Below, piece after piece: positions 24,831-32,410 of a stretch of DNA of 64,000 nt. Made by a program: the position numbers and the translations under genes. The notes under the pieces were generated by a model, which did not search any database, had not been told where the DNA came from, and saw nothing but the letters and a program-made list of their open reading frames with translations. Source of the stretch: DASYDU01 sp050248495 (GTDB taxonomy: Bacteria > Planctomycetota > Planctomycetia > Pirellulales > Lacipirellulaceae); assembly GCA_050248495.1 (NCBI GenBank), contig JBFWSG010000027.1, positions 7,346 through 71,345 of the forward strand. Reading direction: 5' to 3'. The stretch's first letter is position 1. Each line of letters opens with the position of its first letter.

Positions 24831-25985
24831 ATGAGACTACTGAGCATTATCGTGGCGGCGGCGATTGTGGGAGCAACCATCGGGGCGGCGATCGCTTATA
24901 TCGAGGTTCGCCCCGGCGGTGTCGCTGTCGTCAAGCCAAATGCGACTGCCGTTTCCAGTCAGACGGTCGCCGACGCGCCGCGCGTCGATGTTCACGAGCC
25001 GCTCTACAACTTCGGCACGATGCAGCGCGGCACTACCAAGTCGCACGAGTTCGTCGTGAACAATGTCGGCAAGGCACCCCTCACGTTGAAGGTCGGCAGC
25101 ACGACTTGCAAGTGCACGATCGGCAACGTCTCGGAAGCCCCAATCGCGCCCGGCGATTCGGTGAAGGTCAAGCTCGAATGGTCCGCGTTGATCAATCCCG
25201 GCCCCTTCCGGCAAGTGGCGACCATCATCACCAACGATCCAGTCTCTCCGAAGCTTGAACTTTCGGTCGAAGGCGAAGTGACCGATGCCACCGGCCTGTA
25301 CCCGCCCGACTTCATCTTCGACAAGGTGACTGCGGGCCAATCGAAGACGGCCGAGGTCTATGTGATGGCCCTCGCGCAAGATGATTTGCAGATCAGCTCG
25401 CCCGAGCTGAGCAACACCGAAACGCGCAACTTTTTCGATGTCAGCATCGAGCCGGTAGAGCCGAAGGATTTGCCGAATCCGAAAGCGAAGGCCGGCGCGA
25501 GAATTCGCGTCGTCGCCAAACCGGGCCTGCGGATGGGCCGCTTCGACCAGTGGCTCGCGGTAAAGACGAACATTCCCGATGCTGAGCAAATCAAGATCCC
25601 GATCTTCGGTCGCGTGGTGGGCAACGTCAGCATCCACGGGCTGATGTGGAATGAAGATCAGGGTGTGTTGCGGCTCGGCAAAGTCAAGAGCAGCAGGGGC
25701 ATAAAGCAGCAGCTGAATATCGTCGTGCGGGGCGAGCACGCGGACGACGCCAAGATCGAAGTGGCCTCGACCGATCCACCGGAGTTGAAAGCGACGCTGG
25801 GCGAATCGAAGAAAGTGGGCGACTCGCTGGTCCACCTGCCGCTGACCGTGGAAATTCCCCCGGGAACGCCTCCCATGGCCCGCCTCGACATCGACCAGCA
25901 CGACGAAGCCCGCATCGTGTTGAAGTCGAGCTTGCCGGACGTGCCGGAAATTGTGCTGCAAGTTCGCTTCGCCGTCGAACGATAA
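24831..25985 (+). CDS. DUF1573 domain protein, membrane anchored
   Basis: 384 residues from the ATG at 24831. An N-terminal hydrophobic anchor (LLSIIVAAAIVGATIGAAIAYI) precedes an Ig-like DUF1573 domain (~45-150) with YNFGTMQRGTTKSHEFVVNNVGKAPL and the hallmark TTCKCTIG. A second Ig-like half follows. The family is extracytoplasmic and common in Bacteroidetes and planctomycetes; its role is not established. Just downstream, on the same strand, are the cytochrome fusion and the aldo/keto reductase. The frame is open far upstream through the previous gene, but only this ATG gives a protein-like N-terminus. Confidence 0.88.
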   Translation: MRLLSIIVAAAIVGATIGAAIAYIEVRPGGVAVVKPNATAVSSQTVADAPRVDVHEPLYNFGTMQRGTTKSHEFVVNNVGKAPLTLKVGSTTCKCTIGNVSEAPIAPGDSVKVKLEWSALINPGPFRQVATIITNDPVSPKLELSVEGEVTDATGLYPPDFIFDKVTAGQSKTAEVYVMALAQDDLQISSPELSNTETRNFFDVSIEPVEPKDLPNPKAKAGARIRVVAKPGLRMGRFDQWLAVKTNIPDAEQIKIPIFGRVVGNVSIHGLMWNEDQGVLRLGKVKSSRGIKQQLNIVVRGEHADDAKIEVASTDPPELKATLGESKKVGDSLVHLPLTVEIPPGTPPMARLDIDQHDEARIVLKSSLPDVPEIVLQVRFAVER

Positions 25986-26023
25986 GGACATCATTCTTGC
26001 GGCCGCAAAAAGGAGTTTGGTGG

Positions 26024-27604
26024 ATGGGTCATCCAGTGCGCGGGTTCGAACGGCATGTGATTGCGGCGGCGGTCATTGCGACGTTCGTGGCGGGGGCGAC
26101 CTGGTGGAGCGGCCGCGAACCGCTGGCGGCGGCCGCCGAGGATGCGCCGCCCAAACCCCTCTACGACAAGCATGCGCCCGTCGATCCGGTGGCCGCGAAT
26201 GGCGAGATTTTCGTCGACTGGCCCAAGCCGGACGTTGCGCTCGTGTTCTCCGGTGAGCAGGACGGTTACATCGAACCCTGCGGTTGCGCCGGCCTGCAGA
26301 ACCAAAAAGGCGGCCTCAAGCGCCGGCACTCGCTATTGAAGCAACTGGCCACGAAGGGTTGGCCGGTGGTGCCGCTCGACGTCGGCGGCTTGAGCAAACG
26401 CTTCGGCATCCAAACCGAGCTCAAGTTCGACGCCGCTCTCAAGGCGCTCGCGCAGCTGGGCTACAAGGCGGTCGGGTTCGGCTCGAACGACTTGCGGCTC
26501 GACATCCTGAGCCTGGTGCTCAATTCGCCGGACGCCAAGAATATCTTTGTCTCGGCCAACGTCGGTATCCTCGATTTCGATCCCGAGTACAGTCAGCGGT
26601 TCAAAGTGATCGAGGCGGGCGGCCTGAAGATCGGTGTCACCGGCGTGATGGGGAAGAAGGAAATCTCTGCGCTCAAGAACGCCGGCGATCTGACGCTGGT
26701 CGATCCCGATGAGGCGCTGCAGCAGGTGATCCCGGAACTGCAGAAGTCTGGCTGCGACAAGCTGGTGCTGCTCTCCTATGCCAAGCCGGAGGAAACCAAG
26801 GCCATCGCCCAGCGGTTTCCGGTGTTCGACTTTGTCGTGACGGCGGGCGGAGCCGAAGTGCCGCCGCGCGACACCGAGTTGATCGAGGGTACCAAGACCC
26901 ACTTGATCGAGATCGGCGACAAGGGGATGTACGTGATCGTGGTGGGCCTCTACAAGAACGGCCAGCCGCCGTTTCGCTACCAGCGCGTGCCGCTCGATTC
27001 GCGGTTTGCCGATTCGCCCGAGATGCAGAAGCTGATGGTCGACTACCAGCATGATCTGGAGACGCTCGGCCTCGAAGGTCTGGGGATCAAGCCGACGGCC
27101 CATCCCACCGCCCGCCAGTTCGCCGGTTCGGAAGCCTGCTCGGGTTGCCACACGTCCGCCTTCGCCGTGTGGGAAAAGACGCCGCATGCACACGCAACGA
27201 AGACGCTGGAACAGCTCAACCCGCCGCGGCATTTCGATCCCGAGTGTTTGAGCTGCCACGTCACCGGTTGGGAGCCGCAAAAGTATTTTCCGTTCATCTC
27301 CGGTTACCTCGGCCTCAAAGAAACGCCGGAGATGGTCGCCAACGGCTGCGAAAACTGCCACGGCCCCGCGGCCCGACATGTCGCGGCCGAAAACGGCGAG
27401 ATCGAAGTCGACGACAAGGAGTTGGAAGAACTGCGGGCCGCGCTGCGGCTCAAAATCGTGCCCAACGAAGGCAACAAGGACGGCCAGGATTTCGCCAACG
27501 GCAAGGTCGTGCAGATGTGCATGCAGTGCCACGATCTGGACAACAGCCCCGAGTTTGATTTCCAGCTCTATTGGCCGCACGTCAAACATTCAGGCAAAGA
27601 TTGA
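26024..27604 (+). CDS. Metallophosphatase-like domain fused to a tetrahaem cytochrome c (c554-like)
   Basis: 526 residues from the ATG at 26024, with AAGGAG nine bases upstream; a TTG at 25997 is also in frame. The N-terminus is an export signal (VIAAAVIATFVAGATWW). Residues ~65-360 resemble the SoxB/5'-nucleotidase metallophosphatase group: GYIEPCGCAGLQNQKGGLKRR, VPLDVGGL and GFGSNDLRLD. The C-terminal ~170 residues have four CxxCH haem sites: CSGCH, CLSCH, CENCH and CMQCH. The protein is probably periplasmic and redox-active. Several classical metal ligands of the phosphatase are hard to place, so the N-terminal domain may not be catalytic. Architectures like this are known in planctomycetes; the substrate is unknown. 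Confidence 0.85.
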   Translation: MGHPVRGFERHVIAAAVIATFVAGATWWSGREPLAAAAEDAPPKPLYDKHAPVDPVAANGEIFVDWPKPDVALVFSGEQDGYIEPCGCAGLQNQKGGLKRRHSLLKQLATKGWPVVPLDVGGLSKRFGIQTELKFDAALKALAQLGYKAVGFGSNDLRLDILSLVLNSPDAKNIFVSANVGILDFDPEYSQRFKVIEAGGLKIGVTGVMGKKEISALKNAGDLTLVDPDEALQQVIPELQKSGCDKLVLLSYAKPEETKAIAQRFPVFDFVVTAGGAEVPPRDTELIEGTKTHLIEIGDKGMYVIVVGLYKNGQPPFRYQRVPLDSRFADSPEMQKLMVDYQHDLETLGLEGLGIKPTAHPTARQFAGSEACSGCHTSAFAVWEKTPHAHATKTLEQLNPPRHFDPECLSCHVTGWEPQKYFPFISGYLGLKETPEMVANGCENCHGPAARHVAAENGEIEVDDKELEELRAALRLKIVPNEGNKDGQDFANGKVVQMCMQCHDLDNSPEFDFQLYWPHVKHSGKD

Positions 27605-27605
27605 C

Positions 27606-28592
27606 ATGCAATATCGCCCGCTTGGCCGCACTGGTTGGAACGTTTCCGCGATCAGTTTTGGCGCCTGGGCGATCGGCGGCGCGTGGGGGACGGTCGACGA
27701 TACCGAATCACTCGCCGCGCTCCATAAGGCGATCGACTGCGGCGTGAATTTCATCGACACGGCCGATGTCTACGGCGACGGGCGGAGCGAACGGCTGATG
27801 GCCCAGCTGCGGCGGGAGCGGCCGGGAGAAGTTATCTACATCGCCACGAAGGCCGGTCGCCGGCTCAATCCCCACACCACCGCCGGCTACAACCGCGAGA
27901 ATCTAGTCGCGTTCGTCGACCGCAGCCTGACGAACCTGGCCGTCGATCGGATCGACCTGTTGCAGCTTCACTGCCCGCCGAACGACGTCTACTACCGGCC
28001 GGAAGTGTTCCAAGTGCTCGAAGACCTGGTCTCGGCCGGCAAGCTGCAGTATTACGGCGTGAGCGTCAAATCGCCCGAAGAAGCGCTGCGGGCAATGGAC
28101 TATCCGAATCTGCAGAGCGTGCAGATCATCTTCAACATGCTGCGGCTGCGGCCGTCGGAGCTGTTCTTCAACGAGGCGCAGCGGCGGCAAGTCGGCATTC
28201 TGGCCCGCGTGCCGCTGGCCTCGGGGCTGCTCACCGGCAAGCTCACGCGCGATTCAACTTTCGCGGCCGACGACCATCGGCAATTCAATCGCCACGGCGA
28301 AGCGTTCGACGTCGGCGAGACGTTTTCGGGCGTCGACTTCGAGACGGGCCTGGCGGCCGTCGAAGAGCTCAAAGCCGTCTGCCCGCCCGGTATGCCGATG
28401 TCCCAATTCGCGCTCCGCTGGATTCTGATGTTCGACGCGGTGACCTGTGCGATCCCCGGCGGCAAGCGGCCGCAGCAGGTTGCAGAGAACTGTGCAGCCG
28501 CCGATCTGCCGCCCCTCTCCGACGCGGCGATGGCCGCTGTCCGCCGGATCTACGACCAGTTTGCCCGGCCGCAAGTGCATTTACGCTGGTAG
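27606..28592 (+). CDS. Aldo/keto reductase
   Basis: 328 residues from the ATG at 27606, whose A lies two bases after the previous stop. The catalytic tetrad is visible: Asp and Tyr in NFIDTADVYGDGRSE, Lys in IATKAGRR, and His in LLQLHCPP. The NADPH-binding end of the barrel contains AIPGGKRPQQV. These enzymes reduce aldehydes or ketones with NADPH in the cytoplasm; the substrate cannot be assigned. It may be translationally coupled to the cytochrome gene. The C-terminus (FARPQVHLRW) is typical of the group with that ending in planctomycetes. Confidence 0.93.
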   Translation: MQYRPLGRTGWNVSAISFGAWAIGGAWGTVDDTESLAALHKAIDCGVNFIDTADVYGDGRSERLMAQLRRERPGEVIYIATKAGRRLNPHTTAGYNRENLVAFVDRSLTNLAVDRIDLLQLHCPPNDVYYRPEVFQVLEDLVSAGKLQYYGVSVKSPEEALRAMDYPNLQSVQIIFNMLRLRPSELFFNEAQRRQVGILARVPLASGLLTGKLTRDSTFAADDHRQFNRHGEAFDVGETFSGVDFETGLAAVEELKAVCPPGMPMSQFALRWILMFDAVTCAIPGGKRPQQVAENCAAADLPPLSDAAMAAVRRIYDQFARPQVHLRW

Positions 28593-28703
28593 CAGGTGGA
28601 AACAAAGCGAGCGGCAGAGCCCGTGCAAAATTGCGCGGGTTGCCGCTCGGGTCTGGGTGGAATTGTTTTGTCGCTGCAGCGTGCAGCTGGTGCGAATTGA
28701 TCG

Positions 28704-29171
28704 CTACTTGATCGAGCCGTACGAGGAGCCGCCGGAGATGGCGAAGACCTTGACCGACTTCGGCTTGCAATCGTTGCCGCCGCCGTAACCGCCGCCGCCC
28801 TGGCTGTAGAGCGGGCCGTAGTCGCCGCCACCATGGTCGCCCCCCCCGCCGTGGCCGCCGCCCTGCTTGATCTCGACCCCGGCGAACGACAGGTTCGCGC
28901 CGGAGGCCTTCTTCTTGCCCTTGGCGTCGTAGCCGTTGGTCGAGCCGGCGGCGGCGCCGTGCGTGGCCACCACGGCGAACGACTGGCCGTAGGCGTTCGC
29001 GCCGCTGTAGCCGAAGCCGCGGACCGCAAGCCCGTCGCTATCGCTCATCACGTTGAGGCCCGAGAGGCCCATGGCCGCGAGCGTGGCGTCGTTGGGCCGG
29101 CCGTCGGCCGCGAAAGCCTGGGAAGCGGCGAAAACAGCCGCCGCCGCGAGAACCAAATGACATACCTTCAT
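28704..29171 (-). CDS. Exported glycine-rich protein
   Basis: 155 residues from the ATG at 29169-29171, preceded by GGAGG at an 8-base spacing. The signal peptide is LVLAAAAVFAASQAFAAD. The mature part has TLAAMGLSGLNVMSDSDGLAVRGFG, typical of a planctomycete exported family in which a LSGLxxMSD..G..VRG motif is followed by variable sequence. The second half is Gly/His-rich (GGGHGGGGDHGGGDYG and GGGGYGGGNDC) with one Cys. The His/Gly repeats could bind metal. Function unknown. Confidence 0.75.
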   Translation of the reverse strand: MKVCHLVLAAAAVFAASQAFAADGRPNDATLAAMGLSGLNVMSDSDGLAVRGFGYSGANAYGQSFAVVATHGAAAGSTNGYDAKGKKKASGANLSFAGVEIKQGGGHGGGGDHGGGDYGPLYSQGGGGYGGGNDCKPKSVKVFAISGGSSYGSIK

Positions 29172-29540
29172 CGCCGAATCCTCCACAGAATGCAAATCGA
29201 GTTGAGCAGACCAACCGCACGCGCGCCGCAGATAGCGGCGACACCGCGCCGAAAAGACCACTTGAGGCGGGCCGGAAAACCAGCCCTAGTGGCCATTCAA
29301 ATTGGAGGTTTGGCGAGAGTCAAACGAAATCGCGCGGCGCGGAGGGGAGAAGATGCGGCAGGCCTCGGTACAATCGGACCGACGGCTCGCGGCGAAGATG
29401 CGGCGAGGAACCGACCCGAGGATTGACAGACTTCGGGTTTCTGTATGCAACGCCGCGCTGCAGGCGCAAAGGGAAAGCCGACGCAGCCGGGGGTCAAACG
29501 TCGGCTTTCCTACGGAGAGGACGCTGTGGGATTCGCTCTC
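29172..29540. other. Intergenic region (369 bp) with no supported gene
   Basis: Lies between two minus-strand small-protein genes. The only structure seen is the 12-bp perfect inverted repeat at 29472-29510, listed separately. Open frames here lack start signals and protein-like sequence. Confidence 0.5.
29472..29510 (-). terminator. Hairpin, possible terminator downstream of the DUF3309-like gene
   Basis: Perfect 12-bp arms GGAAAGCCGACG (29472-29483) and CGTCGGCTTTCC (29499-29510) with a 15-base loop, 31 bp past the stop of the minus-strand gene. There is no clean T-run after it, so intrinsic termination is only possible. Confidence 0.45.
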
Positions 29541-29693
29541 TTAAATTCGTCCCAAGAGAACCAGGATCAACAGCACCAAAAGGATCATCCCCAGGCCGCC
29601 GCTCGGGTAGTAGCCCCAGCCGCGGCTGTATGGCCAGGCGGGCAGAGCGCCGAGCAGCAGGATGATCAGGATGATGAGCAGGATCAGGTTCAT
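29541..29693 (-). CDS. DUF3309-like small membrane protein
   Basis: 50 residues: MNLILLIILIILLLGALPAW, then a short Tyr/Gly/Ser/Trp turn (PYSRGWGYYPSGGLG), then a second hydrophobic segment ending in LLGRI. Two short membrane spans around an aromatic Gly-rich turn with P-x-W-P-Y-S is the DUF3309 pattern. The function is unknown; members are often near stress or envelope genes. It is short and easily missed by gene callers. It is followed 31 bp downstream by a strong hairpin and lies 50 bp after the small lipoprotein gene. Confidence 0.82.
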   Translation of the reverse strand: MNLILLIILIILLLGALPAWPYSRGWGYYPSGGLGMILLVLLILVLLGRI

Positions 29694-29716
29694 GGGGTTG
29701 TTCCGTTGTTTGAATT

Positions 29717-29744
29717 ACTGAGTGCTCGGTACCGAGTACCGTCT
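29717..29744. repeat. Degenerate heptamer tract (ACCGAGT type)
   Basis: ACTGAGT, GCTCGGT, ACCGAGT, ACCGTCT: four 7-bp units between the small lipoprotein stop and the DUF3309-like start. Confidence 0.6.
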
Positions 29745-29940
29745 ATTGATGTTCGACTTCCACTTCGACGGCGCCGGTGTCGACGTTGCGCTCGACCTCG
29801 ACGTTGCCGCCTGGCGTCTCGACGTCGATGACTTTTTCTTTGCGTTCGCAGCCGGTGAGTGCGCACATGCCGACACCGGCGCAGCAAGAAGCAAACAAGT
29901 ACAGGGCGACGAGCCAAGGTGCAGGCCGTTTGGTCAACAT
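29743..29940 (-). CDS. Small lipoprotein
   Basis: 65 residues. A hydrophobic signal (WLVALYLFASCCAGVGM) leads to the lipobox ALTGC, so the mature N-terminus would be the Cys of GCERKEK. The 35-residue mature part is acidic and Val/Glu-rich (VIDVETPGGNVEVERNVDTGAVEVEVEH), with a repeated VEVE pattern suggesting a small beta-hairpin. I do not recognise a function. It is likely co-transcribed with the DUF3309-like gene. Confidence 0.7.
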   Translation of the reverse strand: MLTKRPAPWLVALYLFASCCAGVGMCALTGCERKEKVIDVETPGGNVEVERNVDTGAVEVEVEHQ

Positions 29941-30114
29941 GGTATTGCTCCCTTCGCAATTTCCGGATTAGCAGCAACGGGATCGGCGGAGTGCTTCGAT
30001 CGCTGCCGTTGGCGATAGAAAGCAAACGCTATGCCGAAGGGAGAATCGCCGCGTTTTTCGCGCGGCGACGCGGTGACCGGGCACGCGGAGAAGAAGAGAG
30101 TGGCCGCGCAGGCG

Positions 30115-30867
30115 TCAGGACGCTTCGATCTCGGCCATCGCTTCGTCCGGAATGTCGAAGTTCGACGCCACTTTTTGCACGTCGTCGTGGTCGTCGAGCA
30201 TTTCCATCAGCTTGAGCACGCTGCGACCGGTCTCGGCATCGAGTTCGACCGTGTCCTTGGCGATGCGGGCGATTTCGCTGATCTCGGCCTTGAGACCGGC
30301 CTTTTCAATCGCGTCGCAGACGTTGGAAAAGACGTCGGGGCTGCAGGTGATTTCGAAATTCTCGCCGGCACTCTCGACGTCGTCCGCGCCCGCTTCGAGC
30401 GCGAGCTCCATCAATGCGTCTTCGTCGGTCTGGTTGGACGCAACGGCGATCAAGCCCTTCCGCTCAAACATCCAGGCCACGCTGCCGGCGCCGCCCAACT
30501 TGCCGCCGCACATTTCGAAGATCTTGCGAACTTCCGGCGCGGTGCGGTTGCGGTTGTCGGTGAGGATGTCGCAGAGCACGGCGACGCCGCCCGGGCCGTA
30601 GCCTTCGTAGAGGATTTCTTCGTAGTTAACGCCTTCGAGCTCGCCGGTGCCTTTCTTGATCGCGCGGTCGATCGTGTCCTTGGGCATGTTGCCCGCTTTG
30701 GCGTCGATGATCGCGTATCGCAGGCGGAGATTCGAGTTCGGATCGCCGCCGCCCGCTTTGGCAGCAATGATGATCCCCTTGGCCAGCTTGCTCCACAGTT
30801 TGCCGCGCTTGGCGTCGATCGCAGATTTTTTGTGGGCGATGTTCGCCCAATGAGAATGTCCGGCCAT
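30115..30867 (-). CDS. yebC: YebC/PmpR family regulator (translation/transcription factor)
   Basis: 250 residues, the normal family length. It starts with the hallmark MAGHSHWANIAHKKSAIDAKR and continues with FSKLAKGI-like KLWSKLAKGIIIAAKAGG, then MPKDTIDRAIKKGTG. The C-terminal domain contains FEITCSPDVFSNV and DDHDDVQKVASNFDIP. Members have been described both as transcription factors and as ribosome-associated factors that ease translation of polyproline stretches. The gene order nusA-infB-rbfA-(HhH protein)-yebC fits a translational role. Last gene of the minus-strand translation cluster. Confidence 0.96.
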   Translation of the reverse strand: MAGHSHWANIAHKKSAIDAKRGKLWSKLAKGIIIAAKAGGGDPNSNLRLRYAIIDAKAGNMPKDTIDRAIKKGTGELEGVNYEEILYEGYGPGGVAVLCDILTDNRNRTAPEVRKIFEMCGGKLGGAGSVAWMFERKGLIAVASNQTDEDALMELALEAGADDVESAGENFEITCSPDVFSNVCDAIEKAGLKAEISEIARIAKDTVELDAETGRSVLKLMEMLDDHDDVQKVASNFDIPDEAMAEIEAS

Positions 30868-30877
30868 GGGAAGCGGT

Positions 30878-30906
30878 GGAGAGTCGAGGGTTGAGTGTTG
30901 AGGGTG
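30878..30906. repeat. Degenerate heptamer tract (GAGGGTT type)
   Basis: GAGAGTC, GAGGGTT, GAGTGTT, GAGGGTG: four 7-bp units directly upstream of yebC, related to 19100-19131. Confidence 0.65.
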
Positions 30907-30925
30907 AAAGGCGGCGCGTCGCGGG

Positions 30926-31852
30926 CTACTTCGGCTTGCGCTTCGTGAGCTTGGTTGTCGTCGCCTTTTTCTTGGTCGGAGTTTTCGTTCCAGGCTTGGT
31001 GGGACGCTTGGTCGGCTTCTTCTTGCCGGCCGCTTCCTTGTCTTTCTTTGCGGGCGCCACGGGGACGGCCGCCTTCGCTCCGGCCTTTTTCTTTTCGTCC
31101 TTCTTCTCTTCTTTAGAGACTTTGCCTTTGGGAGGCACGGGGGCTGGCGGCGGCGCGGGCGGTTCCGGCGGCTTGCGCTTCGGCAAGCGGTCTTTGCACT
31201 TGGGATCGATCTCCAAGAGCAGCTTGCGGGCGTTCGGGCCGTACGGGTTGCGGCCGATCTCGACGCCCAGCTGGTGCAACAGCGAGCCGACTTCCACGCC
31301 CTTGTTCTTGCTCACGACCCGCTCGAGCCCGGGAACCGTGCCGCTCTTGAGCTCGGCGTCGGAGATCGCTCCGATCACGTGCATGGCGATCAACAGACCG
31401 TTGTTCACCGGGATCGAGTGTCCGCCGAGCGCATTTTGCGTGACATAGGCCACGACGAACGGGGTGCTCCCCTTGAGTTTTTCGAGCTGCTTGGCGGACG
31501 CGCCGATATTCTGCTTCTTGAGCGTTTCGAGATCGAATTGGTAGACGCCCTCGAACACGGCGTGCAGCGTCTGCTTCAAGCGGGCGGCCGCCTGGGGTGG
31601 ATCGACCAGCGGCTTGGTCACTTCGCCCAGCTCCCGCAACGTGCTCACCCGCACTTCGTTCCAATCGAAGTAGTCCTGCTTGAGCGAATTGAACACCTGC
31701 TCGGCCGTTTCGTACGGCGAATTCTCCACGAGGCAGGCAAAGGCCAGGTGCTCGAACAGCGTGCGGTCCTTCGCCGCGGGCACCGGCTTGTAGTGCTTGC
31801 GGACCACTTTCAAAACGCGGTTGATCAAACTTGCGCGATTGGGAGTTGCCAT
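30926..31852 (-). CDS. Degenerate endonuclease III-like (HhH-GPD) protein with histone-like basic tail
   Basis: 308 residues. Residues ~30-215 follow the endonuclease III fold: FEHLAFACLVENSPYETAEQVF corresponds to the helix that begins the glycosylase domain, and LEKLKGST...IPVNNGL to the helix-hairpin-helix and catalytic segment. Aligned without gaps to E. coli Nth, catalytic Lys120 becomes Phe132 and Asp138 becomes Asn150. The four C-terminal iron-sulphur cysteines are absent (only Cys209 is there). After ~215 the chain is Pro/Lys/Ala-rich and resembles histone H1 tails. A nucleic-acid-binding protein without glycosylase activity is inferred. It sits between rbfA and yebC, so RNA rather than DNA binding is possible. 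Confidence 0.75.
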   Translation of the reverse strand: MATPNRASLINRVLKVVRKHYKPVPAAKDRTLFEHLAFACLVENSPYETAEQVFNSLKQDYFDWNEVRVSTLRELGEVTKPLVDPPQAAARLKQTLHAVFEGVYQFDLETLKKQNIGASAKQLEKLKGSTPFVVAYVTQNALGGHSIPVNNGLLIAMHVIGAISDAELKSGTVPGLERVVSKNKGVEVGSLLHQLGVEIGRNPYGPNARKLLLEIDPKCKDRLPKRKPPEPPAPPPAPVPPKGKVSKEEKKDEKKKAGAKAAVPVAPAKKDKEAAGKKKPTKRPTKPGTKTPTKKKATTTKLTKRKPK

Positions 31853-31906
31853 AGACTTTCGCTGTTGATGATGAATGCGAAGCAGTGAGTCGAAGTTGTC
31901 CGATCG

Positions 31907-32311
31907 TCAGTTGTCCGCTTCGGCCGGCACCTCGTCGGCGCCTTCGTCGGCCGCTTCCTCCGCGGTCTCGTTCGGCAGCACCTCGTGCAGCAATTGGGCG
32001 ATGGCGAGCGACTTCTTGACGCCCATGTCCAGCTCGAAGCGAAGCCGCGGCGTGTAACGCGTGTCGATTCGTTTGCCGACCTTGGTCTGCAGGAACCCGG
32101 CCGAGCTCTGTAGCCCCTGCAAGCATAGCTTTTGTTTGGTTTCGTCGCCCATCACGGATACGTGCACTTTGGCCTGCCGCATGTCCGGCGAAACCTCGAC
32201 GTACGTGACCGTCACATTCTCCACGCGAGGATCCTTCAGGTCGGCGAGGATCGCCATGCTGACCACCTCGCGGATGGCCTCGGCTGCTTTCTGAACTCGG
32301 CGGGATGACAT
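31907..32311 (-). CDS. rbfA: Ribosome-binding factor A
   Basis: 134 residues. KH-type fold signatures: SSRRVQKAAEAIREVVSMAI at the N-terminus, DPRVENVTVTYVEVSPDMRQAKVHVSV, and RYTPRLRFELDMGVKKSLAIAQLL. RbfA binds the 30S precursor during 16S rRNA 5'-end maturation. The acidic tail after residue ~115 (ADEGADEVPAEADN) is typical of planctomycetes. It follows infB, the standard order. Confidence 0.94.
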   Translation of the reverse strand: MSSRRVQKAAEAIREVVSMAILADLKDPRVENVTVTYVEVSPDMRQAKVHVSVMGDETKQKLCLQGLQSSAGFLQTKVGKRIDTRYTPRLRFELDMGVKKSLAIAQLLHEVLPNETAEEAADEGADEVPAEADN

Positions 32312-32319
32312 GGCGGGGA

Positions 32320-32410
32320 AAAGTCAGTGGATAGTGGAACGTCGTTCGTCGTGAGTGGAGAGCTGCAATCGCCGGGTGGCCACTGACAACTGACCACGGA
32401 CCGCTCACAA
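32320..32410. repeat. Degenerate heptamer-containing spacer (AGTGGAT/CTGACCA types)
   Basis: The infB-rbfA gap begins with AGTGGAT, AGTGGAA units and ends with CTGACAA, CTGACCA, CGGACCG, CTCACAA. The two ends are roughly inverted copies around a GC-rich middle. It differs in consensus from the other heptamer tracts. Confidence 0.55.

Noticed and set aside
26024..27604. Active 5'-nucleotidase
   Set aside because: Several metal ligands of the phosphatase family could not be placed by eye, so no enzyme name is claimed.
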